Shown: one piece after another, positions 35,916-43,124 of the stretch
How the letters are laid out: the number at the start of each line of letters is the position of its first letter
Position numbering within the stretch: the first letter of the stretch is position 1
Assembly (NCBI RefSeq): GCF_004167665.1
Contig: NZ_SEWE01000003.1
Span: 1-64,000, forward strand
Direction of reading: 5' to 3'
Length of the DNA: 64,000 bases
From: Hymenobacter persicinus
GTDB lineage: Bacteria; Bacteroidota; Bacteroidia; Cytophagales; Hymenobacteraceae
Notes under the pieces: model-generated
Seen by the model: the letters and a program-made list of their open reading frames with translations, nothing else
Database searches by the model: none
What the model was told of the DNA's origin: nothing
Program-made: the position numbers and the translations under genes

Positions 35916-36680
35916 ATGATGAAACAGCTCCGCAAACTTCTGGTCCGCACGCTTGGCTTTGAGCGCTACATCCGTTTCGTGAGCCGCGTGTACCTGCGGC
36001 TGGTGGGCGCCGGCTGGGGCCGGGAGAAGTACCCGGAGCTGTTTTTTCTGCAGAAAATCATCCGCCCCGGCTTTATCTGCCTCGACATTGGCGCCAACCT
36101 GGGCTACTACTCCGTGGCGTTGTCGCGGCTGGCCGGGCCCACGGGCAAGGTGCTGGCCGTGGAGCCCATTCCGCAGTTTCAGGCCATCTGGCAGGACAAC
36201 GTCAAGCTCAGCGGCGTCGACAACCTGACGCTCTTGCCCTACGCCCTGGGCAGCGAAAACACCACGGTGCAGATGGGCACCCCGGAGCGCGACGGCCTGC
36301 TCCACCACGGCATGACCAAGGTAGCGGCCAGCTCCAGCACCGAAACCTACGCCCGCACCTACGACGTGCCCATGCGCCGCCCCGACGAACTGCTGGCCGA
36401 CTTGCCCCGGCTCGATTTCGTGAAGTGCGACGTGGAAGGCTTTGAGTCGGTGGTATTCGAGAACATGCAGGCCACGCTGCGCCGCTTCCGCCCCCTAATT
36501 CAGACCGAGCTCAATGGCCTCGCCAACCGCCGGGCCGTGGTGGCACTGCTGGCCGAGCTGGGCTACAAACCATTTGTGCTCTCGGCGCGTTTTGAGCTCG
36601 AACCCTGCTCGGCCGCCCAGCTCGAAAGCCACGTCACGGCCGACTTTTACTTTCAACCCACTGCCCCCCCAGCTGCTTAA
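35916..36680 (+). CDS. FkbM-family SAM-dependent methyltransferase
   Basis: 254 residues from the first of two adjacent ATGs (35916, 35919). Residues about 56-65 give the SAM loop FICLDIGANLGYYS; KVLAVEPIPQF follows as motif II and DFVKCDVEGFESVVF (about 175-190) is the FkbM signature. C-terminal HVTADFYFQP closes the fold. Family members methylate hydroxyls of polyketides, glycans or lipids; no biosynthetic cluster surrounds this copy, so the substrate is unknown. It starts 32 bp after the previous stop, on the same strand. Confidence 0.9.
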   Translation: MMKQLRKLLVRTLGFERYIRFVSRVYLRLVGAGWGREKYPELFFLQKIIRPGFICLDIGANLGYYSVALSRLAGPTGKVLAVEPIPQFQAIWQDNVKLSGVDNLTLLPYALGSENTTVQMGTPERDGLLHHGMTKVAASSSTETYARTYDVPMRRPDELLADLPRLDFVKCDVEGFESVVFENMQATLRRFRPLIQTELNGLANRRAVVALLAELGYKPFVLSARFELEPCSAAQLESHVTADFYFQPTAPPAA

Positions 36681-36695
36681 AACCGCAGCTTCCCG

Positions 36696-36986
36696 ATGGT
36701 CAAGTTCGTTCTCACTCTCCTTATCATCACCTTCGTCGTGCGCTACGTACTGCCGGCGATACTGCGTTTTTTCGTGGCCAGCTTCGTGCAGAAGCAGGCC
36801 CGCAAGTACACCGAGCAGTTTGGCGGCGCCCCGTTTGAGGCCCCGTTCGGCCCGCCGCCCGGCTCTGGTCCCGGCCGCGGCCCCGCCGGCCAGGTCCACG
36901 TCGACTTTATTCCGCCCAAGGAAAAGCCCCGCAAGCCCCAGGAATTCAAGGGCGGTGAGTACGTGGATTTTGAAGAAGTGAAATAG
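36696..36986 (+). CDS. DUF4834 family small membrane protein
   Basis: 96 residues: one hydrophobic N-terminal helix (MVKFVLTLLIITFVVRYVL, about 1-19), a basic FVQKQARKY segment, a Pro/Gly-rich linker and an acidic end (GGEYVDFEEVK). This matches the DUF4834 pattern in Bacteroidota, of unknown function. It starts 15 bp after the FkbM gene and is followed by a terminator, so it is likely the last gene of that transcript. Confidence 0.85.
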   Translation: MVKFVLTLLIITFVVRYVLPAILRFFVASFVQKQARKYTEQFGGAPFEAPFGPPPGSGPGRGPAGQVHVDFIPPKEKPRKPQEFKGGEYVDFEEVK

Positions 36987-36996
36987 ATTCAACTCA

Positions 36997-37040
36997 ATGC
37001 AAATGGCCTTCTGCTCCCGGCAGAAGGCCTTTTGCATTTT
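36997..37040. terminator. Intrinsic terminator
   Basis: Stem of 36997-37014 with 37020-37037 (17 of 18 pairs) and a five-base loop, followed by TTT on the plus strand. It separates the DUF4834 gene from the convergent DUF5686 gene. Confidence 0.88.
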
Positions 37041-37062
37041 CTACGTAAGCACCGCGCCGGCC

Positions 37063-39693
37063 CTACAGCCCTAACCCGATCCGCACCCCCGTGCCCAGCT
37101 GCCGTCCCGATTGTAAGGCGGAGTAGAAATCGACGCGCAGGGCTCCGAAGATGTGCTCGATGCCCACGCCCAGCTCCACGTAGTGGCCGGCCTGGGGCGT
37201 GTGCAGGTAGTTGAACGAGGCCACTTCCTGCCACTTCAGCCGGCGCAGCAGCGGGAGCTTGTTCACGAAGAAGCCGTTGAAATGCTGGTTGTAGTGGGCC
37301 TCTACGTACCGGTCCCGGGTGCTGAACTGGTAATAGTCGAGCAGCTGGAACTGGGCGAAGTTGCCAGTGAGTAGGGTGCGGTTGCCCGAGAAGTGGCGGT
37401 AGTCCATAAACGAGAGGCGCGGCGTGCCCAGAAACCGGCCCGCGGCCACGTTGTAGGTGCCCGTGCCCAGCAGCCCCATGCTGATGGTCTGGTTGATGCC
37501 CACGGCCAGCAGGGTGTAGCGCACGTCGGAGCCGAGCAAAGTGGGCACGCCCTGGCGGTAGGTGGCGCGAAACGTGGGCGCGGCAGTGCTCAGGTTGTAC
37601 TTGCCGTCGGGGCGGGTGATGTAGCGCTGCCCGGGCCGGAAGGAGGCGTTCAACTCGAAGGTCAGGGCCTGGTTGCGTCCGAAGCCGGGGTCGGGCGTCT
37701 CGTCGTTGAGCGGGCGGTTGGGCGTAAAGGCGCGGCCCGGCACGTCGCGCAGCAGCTCGGTGGTGGCATTTTGCAGCTCCCGCCGGTCGTCGTAGCCCAG
37801 GGCCGTGCGCAGGGTGAAGCCGTTGAACAGTTCACGCAGGTAGCTCACCTCGGCCCCGGTGCGGCGGTAGTACTTGGCCAGGTTGCGGTTGTCGAGCAGG
37901 GTATAGGCCGAGTTGATGAAGGGCGTGAGCTGGGTGTTGCGGTCGAAGTTTTCGATGGTTTGCCCCACGGTGAAACCCACCCGCGCCAGCCGCACCGGGT
38001 CGTGCTGCCAGGAGCCGGTCAGGCTCGGGCTGAGCAGCTTATTGGCAAAGCCGTAGCGGAGCGTGGGCGTCAGGCTGTAAAAGCGCCGGTCGTCGGTGTC
38101 CTGGGTGTAGGTGGCGTAGGCATTCACCACTGCGCCCTCCACCGTGTTGTACTGCACGATGTTGAACACCGGCGCCACGTAGAGGCGGCGCTTCTCGAAC
38201 GTGTTGGAGTGGGTGTAGCCCAGCAGCAGCATACTTTTCGGGTCGGGCTTGTTACGCACGTGGTCCAGCGAGTCCTGGTAGGGGCGCGACTTGCGGATGA
38301 CCTCGGTGCTGTCCTTGACCTGGTAGTCCTTTTTTTCTTCGTCGGTGAGCGGAATCGGGCGCACTTCGGCCCAATAGCTCGAATCCCGCTCGTTGGCGCT
38401 CTTATCCACCAGCAGTACCTCGCCCTTCGGCACCCGCTCGATAGGCTGGCCGGTGAGGGAGTCCACGGTGGCGCGCTTCACGCGCTGGCGCACCTGCCGG
38501 GCCAGGCCGCTGAAGGACGGTTTCTGCTTTTTAACTTCCGCCACCGTTTCGCGGCCCACTGGCGCGGGCGCGGCCGTCGAAGCTGGGTTGGCGGCCGGCG
38601 CGGTGGCCACCGGGCGGTTGGGGTAAGTCGGCGTCACCTGGTAATTCGACAGAATGGCCGTGATGTAGCCGTTGCCCTTGAAGCCAAACTTCTCGAAGCC
38701 CATGGTCACTTTCTGGGACTGCATCACCCACACGTCGGAAGGGCCGGGAGCGGGGGCAAACTGCTGCTCGATGTGGAGGCGGTCGAGGTACTTGAGCTGG
38801 GCGTCGGCGGTCAAATCCAGCGACACGGAGTGCAGGCGCCAGGTGCCGTCCACGATGTAGATGTGGCCCGAGGAGAACACCGGGTCGTTGCGGCGGCGGC
38901 CCGTCACCCTGATTTTATGAATGGTTAGGTTGCCCTGCCGGGTGCTGCCCTCCAGCTCATACTTGTAGAAGAGCATGGCATTGCTGGCAATGGGCGAGAC
39001 GAACCCGCGCTCCGAAAAGCCGCTTTTGAGCAGGTTGTTGTAGAAGTTGAGGCCCTTGCCGGAGTTGGCTGAGTTGAAGCTGATGCCCTTCGCGTCGCCG
39101 CTGATGCGCGACGAAATCATCCGCTCCCGAATCACGTCGGGCTGGCGAAACGTCATTTCCGACACCGATTCCGACAGGTAAAAGATACCCGGCTTGATGT
39201 CGGGCCCGATTTTCATCAAGCCCAGCACCCGACCCGGCACGTCAATCAGCCGGCCCAGGGCCTTGATGTAGCTGCGGGCCTTGAAGGCGGCCACCTCGCG
39301 CTGGTGGTAGGGGCGCCAGTTGATAGCCTGCTGCACGATGGCGTAGGCCGGGTCCCGGTCGGAGCCGCGCACCACCACCTCGCCCAGCTTGTAGTTTTCG
39401 GGCGTCAGCGTCACGTTCAGCACCGTGGCTGAGTCGGCGCCGGCCACGCGCACGTTTTCGATGCGCGGCCGGTAGCCCACGTACTGAAATACGAGCTCGT
39501 AGCGGCCGGGCTCGAGGCGCAGTTGGTAGTTGCCCTGCTCGTTGGAGGCCGTGCTGGTGGCCGAGCCCCGCACGGCAATGTTGGCGAAAGGCAGAGCCGC
39601 GCCTTGCGGATCGGTGATGTGGCCGCGGACGATGCCCGCGCGGGCGCCAGCAGAGAGGACAATCAGCAGTAGAACGAGTAGATAGCGGGGCAT
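37063..39693 (-). CDS. DUF5686 / carboxypeptidase-regulatory-like outer-membrane protein
   Basis: 876 residues from the ATG at 39693. An open frame continues far upstream but only as antisense-type sequence, and the signal peptide MPRYLLVLLLIVLSAGARA settles the start. Residues 20-110 are a CarboxypepD_reg-like sandwich (VRGHITDPQGAALPFANIAV). DUF5686 follows (AYAIVQQAINWRPYHQ; GHIYIVDGTWRLHSVSLDLT), with a Pro/Ala-rich disordered stretch near 360-390, then a long beta-strand-rich C-terminal half typical of an outer-membrane barrel ending GVRIGLGL. Function of DUF5686 is unknown; the architecture suggests a surface transporter or assembly factor. Confidence 0.88.
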   Translation of the reverse strand: MPRYLLVLLLIVLSAGARAGIVRGHITDPQGAALPFANIAVRGSATSTASNEQGNYQLRLEPGRYELVFQYVGYRPRIENVRVAGADSATVLNVTLTPENYKLGEVVVRGSDRDPAYAIVQQAINWRPYHQREVAAFKARSYIKALGRLIDVPGRVLGLMKIGPDIKPGIFYLSESVSEMTFRQPDVIRERMISSRISGDAKGISFNSANSGKGLNFYNNLLKSGFSERGFVSPIASNAMLFYKYELEGSTRQGNLTIHKIRVTGRRRNDPVFSSGHIYIVDGTWRLHSVSLDLTADAQLKYLDRLHIEQQFAPAPGPSDVWVMQSQKVTMGFEKFGFKGNGYITAILSNYQVTPTYPNRPVATAPAANPASTAAPAPVGRETVAEVKKQKPSFSGLARQVRQRVKRATVDSLTGQPIERVPKGEVLLVDKSANERDSSYWAEVRPIPLTDEEKKDYQVKDSTEVIRKSRPYQDSLDHVRNKPDPKSMLLLGYTHSNTFEKRRLYVAPVFNIVQYNTVEGAVVNAYATYTQDTDDRRFYSLTPTLRYGFANKLLSPSLTGSWQHDPVRLARVGFTVGQTIENFDRNTQLTPFINSAYTLLDNRNLAKYYRRTGAEVSYLRELFNGFTLRTALGYDDRRELQNATTELLRDVPGRAFTPNRPLNDETPDPGFGRNQALTFELNASFRPGQRYITRPDGKYNLSTAAPTFRATYRQGVPTLLGSDVRYTLLAVGINQTISMGLLGTGTYNVAAGRFLGTPRLSFMDYRHFSGNRTLLTGNFAQFQLLDYYQFSTRDRYVEAHYNQHFNGFFVNKLPLLRRLKWQEVASFNYLHTPQAGHYVELGVGIEHIFGALRVDFYSALQSGRQLGTGVRIGLGL

Positions 39694-39779
39694 AGCGGCA
39701 CAGTTCACGGACGTTGTGAAGGTAGATAGAAACCGGTCGGCAAAAGTTGTCCGCCGCCGCCAAAAGGTGGTTTTCTTCG

Positions 39780-40661
39780 TCAGGCCACCACTTCCTCGGT
39801 AGGCGCCACGGGCACGGCGCGGGGCTGGCGGGCCGTGTACCAGGTGTTGAGCCCCACGCCCAGCAGCACCAGGGCCATGCCCACGTAGGAGCCTGAGTCG
39901 AAGGTTTCGTTGAAGATCAGCAGGCCGAAGCCCACCGCGTACAGAATACCGATGTAGTTGAGATTGGCCACGCTGGAGAGCTTTTCGGCCTGGTAGGCCT
40001 TGGTCATGCACACCTGGGCGCCCTGGCTGAGCAGGCCCGTGAGCAGCAGCCAGAGCCAGTCGAGCCCCTGGGGCGTCACCCAGTGAAACAGGCAATACAC
40101 CCCGGCAATGGGCAGGGCCACCATCGGGAAGTAGAACACGACTACGAGCGGGTCCTCCTTGCCCTTGAGGCGGCGAATGGAGTTGTAGGAAAAGCCCGCA
40201 AACAGCGCCGAGGCCACCCCGCAGGCCAGATACAGCGGGTCGACGCGGGTATCGACGCCTTCCACCACGAGCACGCCGGCGAAGGAAACCAGGAAAAACA
40301 GCCACTGCCAGGGCTGCACTTTTTCGCGCACGATAAAGATGCCCAGCACGGCCGTGAAAATGGGCGCCAGGTACTGCACCGTCACGGCCGTGGCCAGGGG
40401 CATGTGCTGGATGGTGAAGAAGTACAGAATCAGGGACGCGGCCCCGGTGATGCCCCGGGCAATAAGAAAGAAGTGGTTGGAGCCCCAGGGCCGGATGCCC
40501 AGGGCTTTCAGCGTGAGGTAACTCACGAGTACCGACAGCGCCGAGCGAAACAAGATGATTTCGAGGGCCGGCAGGTGGGGCAGCAGCTTCACGCACACGT
40601 TCATGAGGGCAAACAGCAGCGTGGCAAGCAGCATGTAGCGGGCACCGCGGGTCAGGGGCAT
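39780..40661 (-). CDS. EamA/DMT-family transporter
   Basis: 293 residues, ten hydrophobic segments in two EamA repeats (about 8-135 and 150-275). The first ends with TAVTVQYLAPIFTAVLGIFI and the second with SSVANLNYIGILYAVGFGLL, the usual conserved helices. Family members export amino acids, metabolites or drugs; the substrate is not readable. It lies 86 bp upstream of the DUF5686 gene on the same strand and may share its transcript. C-terminal tail after TM10 is short and Pro/Glu-rich. Confidence 0.9.
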   Translation of the reverse strand: MPLTRGARYMLLATLLFALMNVCVKLLPHLPALEIILFRSALSVLVSYLTLKALGIRPWGSNHFFLIARGITGAASLILYFFTIQHMPLATAVTVQYLAPIFTAVLGIFIVREKVQPWQWLFFLVSFAGVLVVEGVDTRVDPLYLACGVASALFAGFSYNSIRRLKGKEDPLVVVFYFPMVALPIAGVYCLFHWVTPQGLDWLWLLLTGLLSQGAQVCMTKAYQAEKLSSVANLNYIGILYAVGFGLLIFNETFDSGSYVGMALVLLGVGLNTWYTARQPRAVPVAPTEEVVA

Positions 40662-40830
40662 CGGGCGGGAAAGGCAGGTGGGGCAGTCGGGACGCGGCGC
40701 AAAGGTCGGCTTCGAAGGGCTAACCGCCGCGCCGGCCGGGAGGTTTGTCCGGCTCCGGAGGGCCGAACGACTCGGCTGTTTTCGGCGTTAGCATAAGCTA
40801 CCCTTTCTCAATCCGCCGTATTTTTCCCCC

Positions 40831-41331
40831 ATGGATCAGCCCAAGCGCAAGTTTTATACTCCCTCCGAAGCCCTGCCCAAAATTGCCGCCTTCTGCGCCT
40901 ACCAGGAGCGCAACCAGAAGGAAGTGGAAGCCAAGCTGCGCGAGTACGGCCTCAACGAAGACGAAGCCGGCGAAATTATCATCCGTCTGAGCCGGGAAAA
41001 GCTGCTCGATGAAGAGCGGTTTGCCAAGGCCTTCGTGCGGGGCAAGGTGCACATCAAGAAGTGGGGCCGCCGCCGCATCACCCAGGAGCTCAAGCAAAAG
41101 GGTATTTCCGACTACTGCATCAAGGTCGGGATGAAGGAAATTGACGGCGACGAGTACTACCAGAACCTGCTCGACACGCTCGAAAAGCGCAACCGCGTCG
41201 AAAAGGAGCGCAACCAGCGCCTGCGCCGCCAGAAGCTGACGATGTTTCTGACCGTAAAAGGATACGAAAACGACCTCATCCGCATGGCCCTTGACGATTT
41301 GGGCAAGGAAGCGGAGGAAGGCGAGGACTAG
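40831..41331 (+). CDS. recX: RecX family regulator of RecA
   Basis: 166 residues of three-helix repeats: ALPKIAAFCAYQERNQKEVEAKL (split at the family Arg), LNEDEAGEIIIRLSREKLLDEERFAKAFV and KWGRRRITQELKQKGIS (about 10-100). The C-terminal third is Arg/Lys/Glu-rich helix. RecX binds RecA filaments and limits strand exchange. No recA is near. The TAG stop forms a CTAG palindrome shared with the convergent DUF4230 gene. Confidence 0.92.
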   Translation: MDQPKRKFYTPSEALPKIAAFCAYQERNQKEVEAKLREYGLNEDEAGEIIIRLSREKLLDEERFAKAFVRGKVHIKKWGRRRITQELKQKGISDYCIKVGMKEIDGDEYYQNLLDTLEKRNRVEKERNQRLRRQKLTMFLTVKGYENDLIRMALDDLGKEAEEGED

Positions 41332-41957
41332 CGCCGGCCGGGCAGCTGGGGCAGCGCCATCTGCCGGGTGAGCACCACCCGGCGGCCGGTCATGGTTTCG
41401 AGCATGGGCCGCAGAATTTTCTCGGCGTTCTGCTCGGTCTGGGCCAGAATACCCGACTGCAGGGCGGCCGCACGTACGTTCTTCTCGGCGTACTTGTAGC
41501 CGGCATCAACGAGCTCGGCGTCCTGGAAAAAACCATTTTCGACGCTGTACACCCGGCTCTGGCTGTGGTCGACCTGCCAGGTGCAGATTTCCGCGGCCGG
41601 CAGAGCAATGCGCACCACGGAGTCGCCTTCAAATACTACGTCCTGGGGCTGCATCTTGCGCAAATCGAGGCAGCCCACCGCGTCGCCGGCCACGATGAGG
41701 GCCACCTTGGCGTCGGGCAGAAAACGGTAGGTGCTCTTTTTGTACTCCACCACGTCCTTGAAATGGTAGCGCACCAGCTCGAGCCGGCCCAGGGACTCCA
41801 CTTTCTGCAGCACCGTGTTGTGGGTCACGGTGATGCGCGGGGTGGGGTTGAGCGGGTTCTCAAACAGCGCGGGCTGCACTTTCTTCCACAGAAACCAGCC
41901 CAGGCCCACCAGAAACAGCAGCGGGAGCAGACGACGGAGCAAACGGGTAAGCGGCAT
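41328..41957 (-). CDS. DUF4230 family protein
   Basis: 209 residues from the ATG at 41957 (an upstream in-frame start at 42038 adds 27 unrelated residues). One N-terminal TM (LLPLLFLVGLGWFLW, about 10-24), then the DUF4230 body: TVLQKVESLGRLELVRYHFKDVVEY (broken at Gly), ALIVAGDAVGCLDLRKM, VRIALPAAEI. Predicted periplasmic domain on a membrane anchor; function unknown. It lies 62 bp after the deaminase-type gene on the same strand and overlaps recX tail-to-tail by four bases. Confidence 0.9.
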   Translation of the reverse strand: MPLTRLLRRLLPLLFLVGLGWFLWKKVQPALFENPLNPTPRITVTHNTVLQKVESLGRLELVRYHFKDVVEYKKSTYRFLPDAKVALIVAGDAVGCLDLRKMQPQDVVFEGDSVVRIALPAAEICTWQVDHSQSRVYSVENGFFQDAELVDAGYKYAEKNVRAAALQSGILAQTEQNAEKILRPMLETMTGRRVVLTRQMALPQLPGRR

Positions 41958-42019
41958 ACGAACGGACAGGGAGTTTAAGCAAATACGGCTCAGCTTGGGT
42001 TTTGGCTGTCCCGGGCCTT

Positions 42020-42970
42020 TTACGGCAGCGCGGGCCACGCGGCGCTCCGGTGCCCGAAACGCTGCCGGAATCCCGCCCAGCCCTGCAGGCCGCCGGTGTG
42101 CACCGCCACCACCGTGCTGCCGGGCCGGAAATGTCCCTTGGCCACCAAGTCCAGCACGCCCCAGAGTAGTTTGCCGGTGTATACCGGGTCGAGCAGCACG
42201 CCGTGCCGGGCCTGAAAGGCGCTGATAAAGCCCAGCAGCTCGGCTGAGAATTTGGCGTAACCGCCAAAGTGGTAATCGAGGTGCAGGCTCCAGTTGGCGT
42301 ACTCCTGCCCCGCCGCGGCCCGGGTCAGCGCGTTGACTTCCTCGCGCAGAAAACCCCCGTTTTTCAGCGCAGCCACGCCAATAGCCTCTTGCTGGCCGGC
42401 CAGCCCCGTCAGCAGCCCGGCCAGCGTGCCGCCCGTGCCGCAGGCCACGGCTACCACGTCGAAGCTGGTCAGGGTGCGCAGCTCGGTTATGAGTTCGGCG
42501 CAGCCCGGCAGGGCCAGGGCGTTGGTGCCGCCTTCGGGCAGCACGTAGGCCGGGCCGGTTTGAGTGAGCAGGTCGGCCAGAAAAGCCGGCTCCGCCCGGC
42601 GGCGGTAGGCTTCCCGGTCAAGGTAGCGCAGTTGCATCCCGTCGGCGGCGGCCTGGGCGAGAGTCGGATTCAGGGGCAGGGTTTCTTCGCCCCGAATCAG
42701 GCCGATGGTGCGAAAACCCCGCAGCCGGCCCGCGGCGGCCACGGCGGCCACGTGGTTGGAAAAGGCCCCGCCGAAGGTCAGCAGCGTATCGTGGCCCTGC
42801 TGGTGGGCGGCCTGCAGGTTGTACTTGAGCTTGCGCCACTTGTTGCCGGGCAGCTCGGGATTAGTCAGGTCGTCGCGGAGCAGCAGCAGGCGCACGCCGT
42901 GCCGGGCGGCCACGGGCTCCGACAGCTCCTGGAGCAGCAGGGGGCGGGGGGCGTCTTGTTCGTCTGTCAT
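42020..42970 (-). CDS. PLP-dependent ACC deaminase / D-cysteine desulfhydrase family enzyme
   Basis: 316 residues from the ATG at 42970; earlier in-frame starts run into the hairpin and preceding gene. Fold-type II PLP enzyme: NPELPGNKWRKLKYNL carries the Schiff-base Lys (NKWRKLKYN), FGGAFSNHVAAVAAAG the substrate-carboxylate loop and VACGTGGTLAGLL the phosphate-binding Gly loop. The family deaminates 1-aminocyclopropane-1-carboxylate or D-cysteine; which one is not decided by sequence here. Co-directional with DUF4230 downstream. Confidence 0.9.
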   Translation of the reverse strand: MTDEQDAPRPLLLQELSEPVAARHGVRLLLLRDDLTNPELPGNKWRKLKYNLQAAHQQGHDTLLTFGGAFSNHVAAVAAAGRLRGFRTIGLIRGEETLPLNPTLAQAAADGMQLRYLDREAYRRRAEPAFLADLLTQTGPAYVLPEGGTNALALPGCAELITELRTLTSFDVVAVACGTGGTLAGLLTGLAGQQEAIGVAALKNGGFLREEVNALTRAAAGQEYANWSLHLDYHFGGYAKFSAELLGFISAFQARHGVLLDPVYTGKLLWGVLDLVAKGHFRPGSTVVAVHTGGLQGWAGFRQRFGHRSAAWPALP

Positions 42971-43026
42971 CCTGGGTTGCGGGCGAAGGACTTTGCTTTT
43001 CACCCCCGGCAAAGTTCGCTTAAATG

Positions 43027-43063
43027 CGCACAGCCCTTCACCGGGGCGGTGAAGGGCTGTGCG
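43027..43063 (-). terminator. Strong hairpin after the YfhO gene
   Basis: 16 bp perfect stem (43027-43042 with 43048-43063) and a GGGGC loop. There is no good U tract on either strand, so termination is probable rather than certain. It lies 62 bp after the YfhO stop and 57 bp before the deaminase-type start; attenuation of the latter is an alternative. Confidence 0.6.
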
Positions 43064-43124
43064 GGAAGGTTGGCAGGGCAGCTGAAAAAGGTCTAGCCCG
43101 GCGTTAAAGCTACCAAAGGTGCCG

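Noticed and set aside
37063..40596. A single 1177-residue protein joining DUF5686 with upstream sequence
   Set aside because: The first 300 residues are the wrong frame of the EamA gene; a signal peptide starts at 39693.
43027..43063. Riboswitch ahead of the deaminase-type gene
   Set aside because: It is a single perfect hairpin with no conserved aptamer sequence; it fits the end of the yfhO transcript better.
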